Source: CAJQND01 sp051010055 (GTDB lineage Bacteria; Pseudomonadota; Alphaproteobacteria; Rhizobiales; CAJQND01). From it: DNA of 26,774 nt. This document shows positions 15,041-23,397 of the stretch, piece after piece. A model generated the notes under the pieces. That model had not been told where the DNA came from. It did not search any database and saw only the letters and a program-made list of their open reading frames with translations. Made by a program: the position numbers and the translations under genes. The stretch is from contig JBPCVY010000171.1 of the NCBI GenBank assembly GCA_051010055.1, positions 1 through 26,774 on the forward strand, read 5' to 3'. Numbering within the stretch: position 1 is the stretch's first letter; the number at the start of each line of letters is the position of its first letter.

Positions 15041-16360
15041 CTAATACAGTGCTGTGACAGGCACAAGCCCGATGCCGCGTTTTTTTAGGGTCTCCTCCCA
15101 CTTGATGATTTCGTTCACCGTCGTTGGCAATGCAGTGCCAGTGCCGATGGCCCAGCCCCGCTGCAGCGACAGGGCTTCCAGCCGCCTGAGTGCTGCGCGG
15201 ACATTCTGACTGCCAGCGGCCTCGTCAATGACCAGATCAGCCTTGCGCACTGGAAGGCCGAATTGTTTGCCAATTGCCGGCGCCTTTGTGCGCCCGGTTG
15301 AGCCATCGTCAAGATAATAGACGCCGCGATGTTTCAACTCCGCCAGAACGGGTCCAAGAGAGGGAATGTCGCCAGAGAATTTCGCTCCCATGAAGTTCGC
15401 AGCGGCCACATAGCCTGTGAACAACCCCATGAATGTCTTCAGGCGCTTCAGGTTTTCATCTGTCGTGCTGGAGGTGAGCAAACTGTCCGGGCCCGGGTTT
15501 GCGGCAGGATAGTTGAAAGGTTCCATGGGCAATTGCAGGATGATTTCATGGCCGCGGTTGCGCGCGAGACCAGCCCAGCGGGGCAAATCAGAACCATATG
15601 GTGCAAAGGCCAGGGTGATTTCGCCAGGCAAATCGTTGATGGCTCTTTTGGTCATCTGCGCCGACAGGCCCATACCACCAACGACAATTGCAATGCGGCC
15701 ACGTAAATCGCGGAGTTCCCCGCGATCGACGGGCCGCGCATATACCTTTGCAGCTATCCGGCCATCGGAGATTTTTGGCAGTGGTCCATATGGTGTTTTT
15801 TCCACCAAACCGCGCGCTGGCGCCTCAGCAAGTCGGATTGTCTTGGCAGCAGAAAGGATTGATCCGGTGACAACATTTTCATCTTCAGTAGCGCCATCAG
15901 GCACAAACCCCGGATCGGCGCCAAATTGCTCGTCAATCGGACTGTACGCAACATCGTCACCACCGGGCACAGTGACCAGCCTGCCAGAACTGCGCATTGC
16001 GGCCATGGCATCTTCGGCCCTGCGGGTGGCTTCCGAGACCGCTGGTTCGGGCGCAATTCCAGCGTCCATCTCTTCTGGTTCATCACCACCCAAAACCCTG
16101 ATTTTGCCGCGCGCAAGGTCCAGCGCCGTGGTTCGTGTCACAAGCTCGTCAGATTGTTCGGCTGGGGCAATCGCGATTTTCGCCACAGGCTGATCACCTA
16201 CAGGATTGCTCATCATCGAAAGCCAGATAAGCAAACATCCTAAAGCTCCAACGCTCAGGTAAACTGTGGCCGTAAGCAGTGTGAGTTTCTTCACGCGCAG
16301 GCGGTCCGTGAACCTTCGCCGTTCAAGCGGCTTCGTCAGCTCATCATAGTCAAACCCCAT
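15041..16360 (-). CDS. Divergent polysaccharide deacetylase family protein
   Basis: A protein of about 439 residues with an N-terminal transmembrane anchor (about residues 26-48 from this start), a low-complexity periplasmic linker of roughly 130 residues, and a C-terminal divergent polysaccharide deacetylase (YibQ-like) domain from about residue 200. Marks are RIAIVVGGMGLSAQMTKRAI, ITLAFAPYGSDLPRW, LQLPMEPFNYP, NFMGAKFSG, YYLDDGSTG and GWAIGTG. Members sit next to envC and ctpA in many proteobacteria, which suggests a cell-wall role; the substrate is not established. Two ATGs lie close together: AGGAG at 16370-16374 is nine bases ahead of the ATG at 16360 but touches the one at 16369, so 16360 is preferred. 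A terminator separates it from ctpA. Confidence 0.9.
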   Translation of the reverse strand: MGFDYDELTKPLERRRFTDRLRVKKLTLLTATVYLSVGALGCLLIWLSMMSNPVGDQPVAKIAIAPAEQSDELVTRTTALDLARGKIRVLGGDEPEEMDAGIAPEPAVSEATRRAEDAMAAMRSSGRLVTVPGGDDVAYSPIDEQFGADPGFVPDGATEDENVVTGSILSAAKTIRLAEAPARGLVEKTPYGPLPKISDGRIAAKVYARPVDRGELRDLRGRIAIVVGGMGLSAQMTKRAINDLPGEITLAFAPYGSDLPRWAGLARNRGHEIILQLPMEPFNYPAANPGPDSLLTSSTTDENLKRLKTFMGLFTGYVAAANFMGAKFSGDIPSLGPVLAELKHRGVYYLDDGSTGRTKAPAIGKQFGLPVRKADLVIDEAAGSQNVRAALRRLEALSLQRGWAIGTGTALPTTVNEIIKWEETLKKRGIGLVPVTALY

Positions 16361-16430
16361 CCAGCCCATCTCCTATGCAGCAGCCATCGCTGCGGCAAGT
16401 GATTCGTTTTGAACATTATACCTGGTGGCA

Positions 16431-16460
16431 AGAAAAATGGCCCCAGGCTAACTGGGGGCC
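16431..16460 (-). terminator. Rho-independent terminator after ctpA
   Basis: On the minus strand GGCCCCCAG pairs with CTGGGGCC around a TTAGC loop (arms 16452-16460 and 16439-16446, one bulged base), then ATTTTTCT follows. It lies about 33 bases beyond the ctpA stop. It should limit read-through into the deacetylase and rppH genes. Confidence 0.8.
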
Positions 16461-16492
16461 TTAAAATTGAACTCAGAGATATTTCCAGGCGG

Positions 16493-17947
16493 CTAGTTAG
16501 CGCCTTCTTTTTCTTCTTTCTTCTCTTCTTCCACCTTCTTTGGTGCAGCTGCTGAATCTTCGGATTTGGTGTTTTCATTCACCTTGATGCCGCGAAGAAG
16601 GTTGAGGGCATATTGAAGCTGCTGGTCTTTTTCCTTCTCTCTTGGAACGTAGGCAGAAGAACCAGAATCTTCTTCTTTCTTTTTCTTTTCCGCTTCAGCT
16701 GCAGCTTCAGCTTCAGCTTCAGCTTTTGCGTCTTTGTCCTCAGAACCTGATTTTTTCTTACCGTCTTCATTCTTCAAGTGACCGCGCAAGTTCGCTTCAC
16801 CACGGGTTTTGACATTCTGTTCCTTCAATTCGTCCGGCAGTTCCTGCTCCACCTTGATGTCGGGAGAAATGCCCTTGGCCTGAATGGAACGCCCAGACGG
16901 TGTGTAGTAACGCGCGGTTGTCAGACGCATGGCGCCAAATGCACCGAGCGGAATGATGGTCTGCACTGAGCCCTTGCCGAACGAGCGGGTGCCCAAAAGA
17001 GTGGCTCGCTGATGGTCCTGCAATGCGCCGGCGACGATTTCCGATGCAGACGCCGAACCGCCATTTATCAGCACGATGAGGTCCTTGCCTTTGGCAAGAT
17101 CACCTGCCTGTGCGGAGAACCGCTGGGTTTCTTCAGCATTGCGCCCGCGGGTAGAAACAATTTCACCACGGTCAAGGAAAGTATCGGAAACAGAAATCGC
17201 CTGATCAAGCAACCCACCCGGGTTGTTCCTCAAGTCGATTATGTAACCCTTGATCTTGTCGCCACCTTCCTTCGAGATTTTATCGAATGCCACATTCAGG
17301 TTTTCCTGGGTCTGCTCGTTAAAGGTGGTGATACGGATATAGCCCACATCATCGCCTTCAATGCTTGAACGCACCGCGCGGATACGAATGATGTCGCGGA
17401 TAATCTTGACCTCAAAAGGCTTTTCCCTGCCCTTGCGCACAACCGTCAGAACAATCGGCGTGTTCACCTTGCCGCGCATCTTGTCGACAGCCTGCGACAG
17501 GGTGAGACCGGTAATTTGCTCACCGTCGAGATGGGTGATGAGATCGCCGGCCAGCATGCCGGCGCGCGCTGCGGGGGTGTCATCGATTGGCGAGACAACC
17601 TTTACCACGCCATTTTCCATGGTGACTTCAATGCCAAGGCCGCCGAATTCACCGCGGGTTTGCACTTGCATATCACGGAAATTTTTCGGGTTCATATAGC
17701 TGGAGTGCGGGTCCAAAGAAGCCAGCATGCCGCTTACCGCTGCATCAACCAGCTTTTCTTCATCGGGTTTTTCGACATAGTCAGAGCGGATGCGGTCAAA
17801 CACATCGCCGAACAGGTTAAGGTGCCTGTAGGTGTCTGCATTTGATGAGGTCGCGGCGTTAAGCGGCCCGACCACATGCCAGCCGATGGTGGCGGCCAAG
17901 GCCCCAACTGCCATAAAACCTATTCCAGATGTGATGGTCTTGCGCAT
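16493..17947 (-). CDS. ctpA: C-terminal processing peptidase (S41A)
   Basis: A periplasmic serine protease of 484 residues from this start. The N-terminal MRKTITSGIGFMAVGALAA region is a signal anchor. A PDZ domain spans about residues 90-180 (GGLGIEVTMENGVVKV). The S41 catalytic pair is Ser300 in NGGSASASEI and Lys325 in SFGKGSVQ, the usual 25 residues apart. CtpA cleaves cell-envelope targets such as peptidoglycan hydrolases. The last 90 or so residues are an unusual low-complexity Lys/Glu/Ala stretch with an Ala-Glu repeat. The ATG at 17947 overlaps the envC stop (TAATG), so coupling is likely; an in-frame ATG at 17986 would lie inside envC and would precede the signal anchor by 13 polar residues. 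Confidence 0.95.
   Translation of the reverse strand: MRKTITSGIGFMAVGALAATIGWHVVGPLNAATSSNADTYRHLNLFGDVFDRIRSDYVEKPDEEKLVDAAVSGMLASLDPHSSYMNPKNFRDMQVQTRGEFGGLGIEVTMENGVVKVVSPIDDTPAARAGMLAGDLITHLDGEQITGLTLSQAVDKMRGKVNTPIVLTVVRKGREKPFEVKIIRDIIRIRAVRSSIEGDDVGYIRITTFNEQTQENLNVAFDKISKEGGDKIKGYIIDLRNNPGGLLDQAISVSDTFLDRGEIVSTRGRNAEETQRFSAQAGDLAKGKDLIVLINGGSASASEIVAGALQDHQRATLLGTRSFGKGSVQTIIPLGAFGAMRLTTARYYTPSGRSIQAKGISPDIKVEQELPDELKEQNVKTRGEANLRGHLKNEDGKKKSGSEDKDAKAEAEAEAAAEAEKKKKEEDSGSSAYVPREKEKDQQLQYALNLLRGIKVNENTKSEDSAAAPKKVEEEKKEEKEGAN
16692..16721. repeat. In-frame hexamer repeat in ctpA
   Basis: Five tandem copies of GCTTCA (the second is GCTGCA), encoding an Ala-Glu repeat in the CtpA tail on the minus strand. 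The six-base unit keeps the frame, so slippage would change only tail length. Confidence 0.75.
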
Positions 17948-19266
17948 TATCCACGTACCTTGTCGTTTGTTCTTCCCGCCCACCATGGACGGGGATCAAT
18001 TGATTTGTCGTTTCTGCGAAATTCAACATAAAGGACCGCACGGGAATCACCCGATTTGGAACCAGTTACACCCAATGCCGCATTCGAACCCATTGTCCCG
18101 ACAGGCTCACCAGCCCGAATTGCCTGTCCTGCCGAAACGGTGATTTCTCCAAGTCCTGCTAGCAACAAATAATACCCTTCTCCGGCATTGATGATCAAGA
18201 GTTTGCCATACGTGCGAAAATCTCCTGCAAATTCAATTGCGCCATCAGCCGGTGAAATAACCTGGGCATGGCTGCGCGTTGCAATGGACAGACCTTTTGA
18301 CTTCGAACCATCACGCTTGGCACTGCCGAAGTTCGCAACCCGCTCTCCTTGCACCGGATAGGCGAGTTGTCCTTTCGCCTTACTAAATTTGAACTTTGGC
18401 CGCATAAGGGCAGCAATCCGCCGTTTTTCCTTTTCTTTTCGCTTTTCTTCGGCAATCCTTTGTTTTTCTGCGAGTTTCTCAAGCCGCTTTTTCTCAGCTT
18501 TCATGGCCGCCTTTTTGGCTTCTTCGCGTTTCTTCACCAGTTCGGCCATTAGCTGGCGGACCGTTTTTGCCTTCTTTGCGAGTACGTCCGCACGCTGCCG
18601 GGTGATTTTCAATTCTTCGCGAGCACGGGCCTCAACTTGCGTTTTCTGTGTCAGCAGGCTTTCGATTTCACTGCGCTCTTTGGAAAGAGCGGCAATGTTT
18701 CTTTCCACATTGGCCCGCTCGCGGACAATTGCAGCGCGCAAGTTTACAAGCCGGTTCAGGCTTTTCGAAATCGCAGATGCTTCATCTTTCAGTTCAGGCA
18801 CAATCGCGCCCAGAAGCATTGCACCGCGCAGGGCGGCAACCGCGTCATCAGGTTTCACCACAAGAGCAGGCGGTGGGTCTTGTTCAAGTCTTTGCAGGCC
18901 GGCCAAAAGGTGTCCAAGCATCTTGTGCTGGCGTCTCAGTTTGTCTTTCAGCGCGCGCTCTTCAAGATCAAGCCCTTCAAGCTTCTCCTCACCAGCGGTA
19001 ATACGCGCTTCGCGGGCCTGAACCCGTGCTGCCATGAGGACAAGGCGTTCTGAAAGGGCGTTCGATTCCTTGATGAGGGTTTCGATTTCACTCTCAAGTG
19101 CAGTGCCACGTTCGCGCGCAGCAGTGATCTCACTTTCGATCTGGCGCAGTTGGGTTTCGTCAAGCCGTTCTGAAGTTTGTGCGCCAGCGGGCCCGCCAGC
19201 GGCAAAGGCTGCAGAAAAGATCAAAATTTTCAGCGCACGAAAGTACACGTTAGGTTTCAGCCTCAC
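17947..19266 (-). CDS. envC: EnvC-like murein hydrolase activator
   Basis: A 439-residue exported protein with a signal peptide ending near AGA-QTSE (residues 27-30). Residues about 35-280 are long charged coiled coils, ending in a Lys/Glu-rich helix. A LytM/M23-like domain follows from about residue 300 (KGQLAYPVQGERVANFG, ISPADGAIEFAGDFRTYG, GYYLLLAGLGEI). The zinc ligands of active M23 endopeptidases are not seen: the usual His and Asp at the start of the domain are replaced by SKSKGLSIA, and the closing HxH reads YVEFR. That matches EnvC-type proteins, which activate amidases at the septum rather than cut peptidoglycan. Located between rlmH and ctpA, the usual neighbours. Confidence 0.92.
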   Translation of the reverse strand: MRLKPNVYFRALKILIFSAAFAAGGPAGAQTSERLDETQLRQIESEITAARERGTALESEIETLIKESNALSERLVLMAARVQAREARITAGEEKLEGLDLEERALKDKLRRQHKMLGHLLAGLQRLEQDPPPALVVKPDDAVAALRGAMLLGAIVPELKDEASAISKSLNRLVNLRAAIVRERANVERNIAALSKERSEIESLLTQKTQVEARAREELKITRQRADVLAKKAKTVRQLMAELVKKREEAKKAAMKAEKKRLEKLAEKQRIAEEKRKEKEKRRIAALMRPKFKFSKAKGQLAYPVQGERVANFGSAKRDGSKSKGLSIATRSHAQVISPADGAIEFAGDFRTYGKLLIINAGEGYYLLLAGLGEITVSAGQAIRAGEPVGTMGSNAALGVTGSKSGDSRAVLYVEFRRNDKSIDPRPWWAGRTNDKVRG

Positions 19267-19278
19267 ATCAAAATCGAA

Positions 19279-19761
19279 TCAAGCACGATGATACGGATGA
19301 TTGGTGAGAATCGTAACTGCCCGGTAAATTTGTTCCGTCAGCATCACCCGAACCAGCCGGTGCGGCCATGTCATTGCCCCCAATTGAATGGTTTTATGCG
19401 CGGTTTGGATGAGCGATGCATCAAGCCCGTCCGGCCCGCCGATGACAAAACACATTTCCTGAGTGCCGGCATTCAACTGCGATGACAGAACCTTTGAAAA
19501 CGCAACTGACGATAAGGATTTTCCGTGTTCGTCCAAGGCTACCACAAACGGTTTTCCAGTGAACTTGGCATATATGGCCGAAGCTTCGTCCGACTTGCGC
19601 CGGTCGGCTGATTGGGCACCCGATTCAGGCACCTCAACAATATCGATACCGGTAATGCCCACCTGACGGCCAAGTTTGGCAATGCGGCCGGCGTAATCGC
19701 GGCTCAATTCTGCTTCCGGCGCCCGCTTCAGGCGCCCAACCGCTACAATTTTAATGCGCAT
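19279..19761 (-). CDS. rlmH: 23S rRNA (pseudouridine1915-N3)-methyltransferase RlmH
   Basis: A 160-residue SPOUT-class methyltransferase that methylates pseudouridine 1915 in helix 69 of 23S rRNA within assembled 70S ribosomes. Signatures are the opening MRIKIVAVGRLK, the SAM-binding knot FVIGGPDGLD at about 104-113 and the diagnostic C-terminus YRAVTILTNHPYHRA. Full length for the family. It follows rsfS by 20 bases, a pairing seen across most bacteria that ties it to ribosome quality functions. The envC gene starts 12 bases after its stop. Confidence 0.97.
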   Translation of the reverse strand: MRIKIVAVGRLKRAPEAELSRDYAGRIAKLGRQVGITGIDIVEVPESGAQSADRRKSDEASAIYAKFTGKPFVVALDEHGKSLSSVAFSKVLSSQLNAGTQEMCFVIGGPDGLDASLIQTAHKTIQLGAMTWPHRLVRVMLTEQIYRAVTILTNHPYHRA

Positions 19762-19781
19762 TTACTCGCCCGAAAGGCCGG

Positions 19782-20198
19782 CTATACAGCAAGCTTTTCG
19801 TCTGGCGCGTCAGCCGACCATAGCTTTTCAAGATTGTAGAAGCTGCGAACTTCCGGCCGGAACAAATGCACAACCACATCCCCGGTATCCACCAATACCC
19901 AATCGCAATGGGGCAGGCCTTCGACGGTTGCCCGTTTCACACCAGATTTCTTCAACGCCCGTGTGAGATGGTCCGCGATGGAGCTCACATGGCGTTGCGA
20001 ACGGCCCGATGCAATGACCATGAAATCGGCCACAGCAGTCTTTTTCGCGATGTCGATGGAAGAAATCTCTTCAGCCTTTGAATCTTCAAGGCTTGCGAGG
20101 ATGGTTTTCAATGTAACGGGCGAAGGTTTGCTATTGCGCGCAGCTTTGCCCTTCGAGGCACCCGTAGGTCGACTACCCCGTGCTTTGTTTTCCGTCAG
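19782..20198 (-). CDS. rsfS: Ribosomal silencing factor RsfS, apparent CTG start
   Basis: RsfS binds L14 (uL14) on the large subunit and blocks subunit joining in starvation. The conserved core is ILASLEDSKAEEISSIDI, VADFMVIASGRSQRHVSSIADHL, PHCDWVLVDTGDVVVHLF and FYNLEKLW. A TTG at 20111 gives 109 residues but has no ribosome binding site. The frame stays open for 29 more codons, encoding a Lys/Ser-rich N-terminal tail such as rhizobial RsfS proteins often carry. An AAGGA sits eight bases before a CTG at 20198, and an in-frame TGA lies just upstream. No ATG or GTG exists in that extension, so CTG is the best-supported start. A candidate promoter lies at 20265-20293. Confidence 0.85.
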   Translation of the reverse strand: MTENKARGSRPTGASKGKAARNSKPSPVTLKTILASLEDSKAEEISSIDIAKKTAVADFMVIASGRSQRHVSSIADHLTRALKKSGVKRATVEGLPHCDWVLVDTGDVVVHLFRPEVRSFYNLEKLWSADAPDEKLAV

Positions 20199-20264
20199 GG
20201 TGATGATCCTTTCTCATATGGCGAGTAGCTCCGTAAAAACGGTGCAGCTCTCCCAGAAATGTGG

Positions 20265-20293
20265 CGTTTAGTCTTTCCACGGTTTGTGGTCAA
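20265..20293 (-). promoter_or_regulatory. Candidate sigma70 promoter for rsfS-rlmH-envC-ctpA
   Basis: On the minus strand TTGACC (20293-20288) and TAAACG (20270-20265) are 17 bases apart. The -35 is strong and the -10 weak. The start would lie about 60 bases ahead of the CTG start of rsfS, in the longest gap between nadD and rsfS. Confidence 0.35.
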
Positions 20294-20362
20294 CTCCTTT
20301 CGTTTGCCCACGAATCACAATGTAACTGCGCCCCAAGTCAGTTTCAATATGGTTGTGCCGAA

Positions 20363-20968
20363 TTATCGGTCTCCATTTTCGCGGTTGCGGATGGCCGTTG
20401 AGCTCTCGTGACGAAGGGGCATGGGCAGAAAAACCCAGGCCGGCGGCGCCATGAGCGGCAACAGCGCTGCATCTGACGCGGTAAGCCGCCCGGCGCTATA
20501 ACGCCTGGCCGCCTTGCTGGCCAATGCCTTGAGCCGCCAGCCCGGCCTGTCGAAAATGGCAAGGGGCAATGTTTCCGGAATGACGCGCCAGTCCTTCCAC
20601 CGGTGCAGCTCGGCAAAGGAATCCGCCCCCATGATCCAGACAAAGTTTCCGCGATTAAACACCGGCCGCAATCGACGGAAAGTTTCTGCCGTGCACCATG
20701 TACCAAGGCGCTGCTCAAGGTCCGTGGGCACCATGGCGGGGTTCACCACAAGGTTTTTAACACCTTGCAACCGCTCCTGAAAATCAGCGGTGTCCTGGCT
20801 GTCCTTAAGCGGATTTTGCGGTGAAACAAGCCACCAGACATGGTCAAGCTGCAGCCTTTTTATGGCCTGGTGGGCAACCGCCACATGGCCCTCATGGGCG
20901 GGATTAAACGAGCCGCCGTATAGGCCAATCCTCTGGCCGGGGGAAAATGCCGGTAGGCGCAGTGCCAT
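20363..20968 (-). CDS. nadD: Nicotinate-nucleotide adenylyltransferase
   Basis: A 201-residue cytosolic enzyme making deamido-NAD from nicotinate mononucleotide and ATP. The nucleotidyltransferase motif is GLYGGSFNPAHEGH at about 15-28 (His25 and His28), and the second motif is SSTAIR near the C-terminus. PQNPLK and WIMGADSFAELHRWKDW are further NadD landmarks. It begins eight bases after the proA stop without a distinct ribosome binding site, so translation is probably coupled to proA. It is the last gene of the obgE-proB-proA-nadD group before a gap of about 160 bases. Confidence 0.96.
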   Translation of the reverse strand: MALRLPAFSPGQRIGLYGGSFNPAHEGHVAVAHQAIKRLQLDHVWWLVSPQNPLKDSQDTADFQERLQGVKNLVVNPAMVPTDLEQRLGTWCTAETFRRLRPVFNRGNFVWIMGADSFAELHRWKDWRVIPETLPLAIFDRPGWRLKALASKAARRYSAGRLTASDAALLPLMAPPAWVFLPMPLRHESSTAIRNRENGDR

Positions 20969-20976
20969 GCGCTGGA

Positions 20977-22263
20977 TCAGGCAGGCCGGGTCTGGCCGCT
21001 GCCGCGCACATTATATTTGAACGTGGTCAGCTGCTCCAAACCAACCGGCCCGCGGGCGTGCATTTTGCCGGTGGCGATGCCAATTTCCGCACCCATGCCG
21101 AATTCACCACCATCGGCGAACTGGGTTGAAGCATTGTGCAGGACAATAGCGCTGCCAACCTCGCACAAGAACTTCTCAGCCGCTTCTGCGCTTTCCGTGA
21201 TGATGCTTTCGGTATGGCTTGAACCATACTTTTCGATATGGTTCATCGCTCCTTCAACCCCATCCACCAACGCCATTGAGATAATGGTGTCGAGATATTC
21301 AGTTGACCAATCCTCTTTTGAAGCCGCCTCCACACGGGCATCTGCGGCTTGAACACCATCATCACCCCTTATGGTGCAGCCGGCGTCGATCAACGCATCG
21401 ATCACCGGTTTGAGGTGTTTTTCAGCGCCAGCCTTGTCAATCAGCACGGTTTCGGCTGCCCCGCATATGCCGGTACGGCGCATTTTCGAGTTCACGGTCA
21501 CGTCAATCGCCATTGCAGTATCGGCATCCTTGTCCACATAGACATGGCACAGGCCTTCAAGGTGGCTGAACACAGGCACCCGCGCTTCAGTTTCAACCCG
21601 CCCGACCAGTCCCTTGCCGCCGCGCGGAACAATCAAATCGACAGCCCCGTCCAACCCGGCAAGCATAAGCCCTACGGCCTGCCTGTCAGTGGTGGGCACA
21701 AGTTGGATGGCATCTTCCGGCAAACCGGCCTCGGCGAGGCCTTCCTGAAGGCATTTTAAAATGGCGCGCGATGAGTGATAGCTGTCCGAACCACCGCGCA
21801 AAATTGAAGCATTGCCGGACTTCATGCACAACGCGCCTGCATCAGCAGTAACGTTCGGGCGGCTTTCATATATGATACCGATAACGCCCACAGGCATGCG
21901 CACCCGTGAAATCTTCAAGCCATTTGGCCGCTCCCATTCGGCAATAACACCGCCCACCGGGTCAAGCAATTCAGCAATCTGCTCAACGCCTGCAGCCATG
22001 GCCTCAACCCTGTCTCCATTAAGCGTCAGCCTGTCAATGAAAGAGGCGCGAAGCCCTGCCTTTTCGGCTGCTTCAAGGTCGATGGCATTGGCTTCAAGAA
22101 TAGCTGGTGTGTGCTTCCTGAGTGAGGCTGCCATCGCCTTTAGGGCAGTATTCTTTTGCGCCGTCCCGGCAATCGCCAGCGTGTGGGCAGCCTGTTTTGC
22201 CCGCCGGCCAAGAGCCAGCATTTCGCGGGCAAGTTCTGAATCCAAATCGTACACGGCACTCAT
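20977..22263 (-). CDS. proA: Glutamate-5-semialdehyde dehydrogenase
   Basis: A 428-residue enzyme that reduces gamma-glutamyl phosphate with NADPH to glutamate-5-semialdehyde, the second step of proline synthesis. The catalytic thiol is Cys267 in MRRTGICGAAETVL. IGIIYESRPNVTADAGALC and ILRGGSDSYHSSRA are family signatures, as is the C-terminal ARGPVGLEQLTTFKY. Normal length. It starts three bases after proB, so kinase and dehydrogenase, which pass an unstable acyl phosphate between them, are made together. Confidence 0.97.
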   Translation of the reverse strand: MSAVYDLDSELAREMLALGRRAKQAAHTLAIAGTAQKNTALKAMAASLRKHTPAILEANAIDLEAAEKAGLRASFIDRLTLNGDRVEAMAAGVEQIAELLDPVGGVIAEWERPNGLKISRVRMPVGVIGIIYESRPNVTADAGALCMKSGNASILRGGSDSYHSSRAILKCLQEGLAEAGLPEDAIQLVPTTDRQAVGLMLAGLDGAVDLIVPRGGKGLVGRVETEARVPVFSHLEGLCHVYVDKDADTAMAIDVTVNSKMRRTGICGAAETVLIDKAGAEKHLKPVIDALIDAGCTIRGDDGVQAADARVEAASKEDWSTEYLDTIISMALVDGVEGAMNHIEKYGSSHTESIITESAEAAEKFLCEVGSAIVLHNASTQFADGGEFGMGAEIGIATGKMHARGPVGLEQLTTFKYNVRGSGQTRPA

Positions 22264-22266
22264 GTT

Positions 22267-23385
22267 TCACACCTCAATCAACACCAGATTATCCCGGTGC
22301 ACCAACTCATCCCGGCCACGGTAGCCGAGAATGTCAGCAATTTCACCACTCTTTCTGCCCGCAATGGCGCGGGTATCGGCAACATCATAGGCAACAAGTC
22401 CGCGGGCAATCTCATCTCCTGCAAGGTTACGCACCGAAACCGCGTCGCCCTTTTGGAACGTACCTTCAACCTTAACGACCCCTGCTGCCAGAAGGCTTTT
22501 GCCCGCTAGCAGCGCCCGGCAGGCGCCTTCGTCAACACACACAGCGCCAAGCGGCTCCAAGGTCCCGGCAATCCAACGCTTGCGCGCCGCCATGGGCGTG
22601 CCTCGGGGCGTGAACCAGGTGCAGCGGGTTCCATCCAATACCTGCTGTAAAGGATGGTCCACCCGGCCAGACGATATCACCATGGCCGCACCGGCATTTA
22701 CCGCAATGCGTGCAGCCTCAACCTTGGTAATCATGCCGCCGGAGCCAACATCGGTTGCGGCAACACCTGCCATGGCCCGGATTTCAGGGGTAATTTCCTC
22801 AACCAGTGAAATATGCTCTGCACCATCTTTCCCTGGTGCTTTGGTATAGAGCCCATCCACATCGGAAAGCAGAACCAGGCAATCAGCGGAAATCATGGAC
22901 GCCACCCGGGCAGCAAGCCTGTCATTGTCGCCATAGCGGATTTCACTTGTGGCTACGGTGTCGTTTTCGTTCACTACTGGCACCGCACCGCGCTTCAGGA
23001 GGGCTGAAAGGGTGTTGCGGGCATTCAGAAAACGCCGCCTATCTTCTGTGTCATGCAAGGTCAGCAGCACCTGGGCCGCAACCATATCTTCTGCCGCCAG
23101 CGCCTGCTGCCAGGCATGGGCAAGCGCCACCTGACCCACCGCAGCCGCGGCCTGGCTTTCCTCAAGCTGCAGGCCGGTTCGTTTGAGCCCCAGAACTTTT
23201 CGCCCAAGGGCAATGGCCCCGGAGGAAACAATCAACACATCTGCGCCGCCCGCCTTGAGTGCAGCGATGTCAGCTGCCAACCCGGCAAGCCATGATGCGC
23301 GCAATGCCCCGCGCTCCATATCGACCAGCAATGCTGAACCGATTTTGACGACAACGAGCCTGGCGCTTTTCAAGGTATTGTGCAT
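22267..23385 (-). CDS. proB: Glutamate 5-kinase with PUA domain
   Basis: A 372-residue enzyme, an amino-acid kinase domain (about 1-260) plus a C-terminal PUA domain (about 278-360), phosphorylating glutamate for proline synthesis. Landmarks are VVVKIGSALLVD, VSSGAIALG, NENDTVATSEIRYGDNDRLAARVA, LLSDVDGLYT and GSGGMITKVEAA. In this family proline feedback acts through the kinase domain. It starts 12 bases after obgE with AAGGTGG as ribosome binding site, so it appears translated as part of the obgE-proB-proA-nadD operon, the common rhizobial order. Confidence 0.97.
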   Translation of the reverse strand: MHNTLKSARLVVVKIGSALLVDMERGALRASWLAGLAADIAALKAGGADVLIVSSGAIALGRKVLGLKRTGLQLEESQAAAAVGQVALAHAWQQALAAEDMVAAQVLLTLHDTEDRRRFLNARNTLSALLKRGAVPVVNENDTVATSEIRYGDNDRLAARVASMISADCLVLLSDVDGLYTKAPGKDGAEHISLVEEITPEIRAMAGVAATDVGSGGMITKVEAARIAVNAGAAMVISSGRVDHPLQQVLDGTRCTWFTPRGTPMAARKRWIAGTLEPLGAVCVDEGACRALLAGKSLLAAGVVKVEGTFQKGDAVSVRNLAGDEIARGLVAYDVADTRAIAGRKSGEIADILGYRGRDELVHRDNLVLIEV

Positions 23386-23397
23386 CAGGCGCCCACC

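Noticed and set aside
15513..16193. 226-residue plus-strand frame
   Set aside because: Lies antisense inside the deacetylase gene, Ser/Arg/Pro-rich with no family motif; a shadow of the real coding strand.
17947..17955. DnaA-box-like TTATCCACG
   Set aside because: A single near-match inside the envC/ctpA junction with no cluster of boxes or AT-rich unwinding region; not evidence of an origin.
20173..20280. GTG-started 35-codon frame ahead of rsfS
   Set aside because: Its start lies upstream of the predicted transcription start, the AAAGGAG is about 13 bases from the GTG, and the peptide has no family resemblance.
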